DNA from: Thalassomonas sp. M1454
GTDB lineage: Bacteria; Pseudomonadota; Gammaproteobacteria; Enterobacterales; Alteromonadaceae
Assembly: GCF_007097525.1 (NCBI RefSeq)
Contig: NZ_VKDD01000002.1
Coordinates: forward strand, 434,001-498,000
Reading direction: 5' to 3'
Length of the DNA: 64,000 nucleotides
Position 1 is the first letter of the stretch. Each line of letters starts with the position of its first letter. Positions 63,046 through 64,000 of this stretch are shown piece after piece. A model generated the notes under the pieces. The model saw only the letters and a list, made by a program, of their open reading frames with translations. It was not told the origin of the DNA and searched no databases. A program made the translations under genes and the position numbers.

Positions 63046-63565
63046 TTTTTAATATCATTATCTTATCAAAGTAGGCATATGCTAGCAGACTTGGCTACGG
63101 GGTTGAATTCAATTTTTATTTAGCTATTAAAAACCGCGTAAATGCTAGTTTTTTGAGCAAATTACAAATTTTATCTGAATTATTTTCAAAATTAATTAAC
63201 CTTTTATAAATCAATTAACTAAAATGTAACCATGAGTGAAATTTAACCAATGTTTTGCTGATATCAGAGATTTTTCCTTAGTTTTGTAATTAGATTGTAA
63301 ACCGGGGTGTTGATTTGTTATCGAAAAATGTTAATTTTATGTTTGTTTTTGCTCGTAACTCGTTGTATTGTAAGGTTTAGTTTTGTAAATTTGGTGTTAA
63401 GCCTAATGTAAAATAACATTATTATCTGTGAGATAAATTTGTTATAACTGTAGGCAGATGTACGAAACATAACGTTTCATACTAAATTCTACTTAAACTT
63501 ACAGTAACTTACATATAACAATAAATGTGAAGTTAAATGTTAATTGATGATGGAGCGATACTTAA
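63046..63565. other. Divergent promoter region, xthA / response regulator
   Basis: 520 bases, very AT-rich, no gene. One inverted repeat GAAAC-N5-GTTTC at 63464-63478, about 90 bases before the response regulator start, could be an autoregulatory site. Nothing else definite. Confidence 0.45.
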
Positions 63566-64000
63566 TGTCAGACAATAAACCAAACCTTAAAAAAATTCTT
63601 TTAGTTGAAGATGATCGTCAGCTTTCAGATCTAATTAAGGATTTTCTTGTTAGCGAAGGCTTTCATGTTAAACAAGAGTTTAGAGGGGACACTGTAGCTA
63701 AAACTGTAGAGAACTTCTCTCCAGATCTAATCGTATTAGATGTAATGCTACCAGGCAAAGATGGATTTACCGTATGTCGTGACTTACGCCCATCGTTTAG
63801 TAACCCTATTTTAATGCTTACAGCAAAAAGCACTGACTTTGACCAAGTACTTGGTTTAGAAATTGGTGCAGATGACTACGTAGCTAAGCCAGTTGAACCA
63901 CGTGTTTTATTAGCACGTATCAACGCGCTATTACGACGTGGCCAGTTACCTAAAGGTGGTAATGAGAAATCAGAAATCACTTGTGGTAGCTTACAAATCA
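63566..64000 (+). CDS. OmpR-family response regulator (3' end outside window)
   Basis: ATG 63566 with GGAG 9 nt upstream; two further in-frame ATGs at 63548 and 63551 are less well placed. The 145 residues present form a receiver domain: ILLVEDD (acidic pocket), VLDVMLPGKDG with the phosphorylated Asp, MLTAKS (switch Thr), DYVAKPVEPRVLLARINALLRR (Lys). The linker and the start of a winged helix (ITCGSLQI) follow, pointing to the OmpR class. The resemblance to RstA is a guess. The paired kinase is probably just outside. Confidence 0.9.

Overview
The window is AT-rich chromosomal DNA from a marine gammaproteobacterium of the order Alteromonadales. A Colwellia/Thalassotalea-like relative fits best. 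The basis is the set of core genes (large NAD-glutamate dehydrogenase, quinone-type PyrD, YfbV, BamC, GcvR/Bcp, DapE, RlmA, XthA), a GlyGly-CTERM surface protein, and the low-GC codon use. This placement is inferred from protein families, not from a marker-gene search.

Layout. (1) 1-5 kb: core metabolism (GDH, pyrD). (2) 5-19 kb: an accessory block with a lipoprotein sulfatase fused to a YHYH domain, a FadL-type porin, two paralogous secreted glycoside-hydrolase-like proteins behind a shared palindromic operator, a YghU-type GST, an HxlR regulator divergent from an AhpD-like protein, and several small orphan genes, hairpins and a MITE-like element. (3) 19-25 kb: transporters (CstA family, TauE/SafE, YeeE/YedE) and a DUF3750 lipoprotein, separated by REP-like palindromes and four copies of a conserved 130-bp block. 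I read this block as a small-RNA gene ending in an intrinsic terminator. (4) 25-47 kb: a defence island. It holds a HEPN protein, a protein with an apparent phosphorothioate-DNA-binding (SBD) domain, a nine-gene plus-strand operon, and a convergent minus-strand operon with dndE, dndD, dndC, dndB, a Dnd-associated methyltransferase, an M15-like protein and a tiny HTH protein. The plus-strand operon carries two DndD-like SMC ATPases, two Dnd-associated protein 4 paralogues, a TerB-like protein and a PLD-helicase. A 566-residue protein and a 120-residue protein lie to its right. (5) 47-49 kb: two more copies of the 130-bp block in the opposite orientation. (6) 49-64 kb: a secreted HNH nuclease, a TacA/TacT-type toxin-antitoxin pair, YegD, a cold-shock/DUF1294 protein, a DUF5666 lipoprotein, then core genes (bcp, gcvR, bamC, dapE, yffB, yfbV, rlmA, xthA) and the start of a response regulator.

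How the island may work. DndC, DndD and DndE, with a housekeeping cysteine desulfurase because no dndA is present, would put phosphorothioate sulfur into the DNA backbone. DndB would repress the operon. The usual restriction partners DndFGH are absent. The plus-strand operon, with ATPases, a helicase and accessory proteins but no recognisable HNH nuclease, is the likely partner. Its content recalls the Pbe-type, non-cleaving partner described for archaeal Dnd systems, but I cannot confirm homology gene by gene. The SBD/HTH protein may read the modification.

The two things I would look at first are the six-copy putative anti-Shine-Dalgarno small RNA flanking the island, and the duplicated ATPase operon with its SBD-HTH companion.
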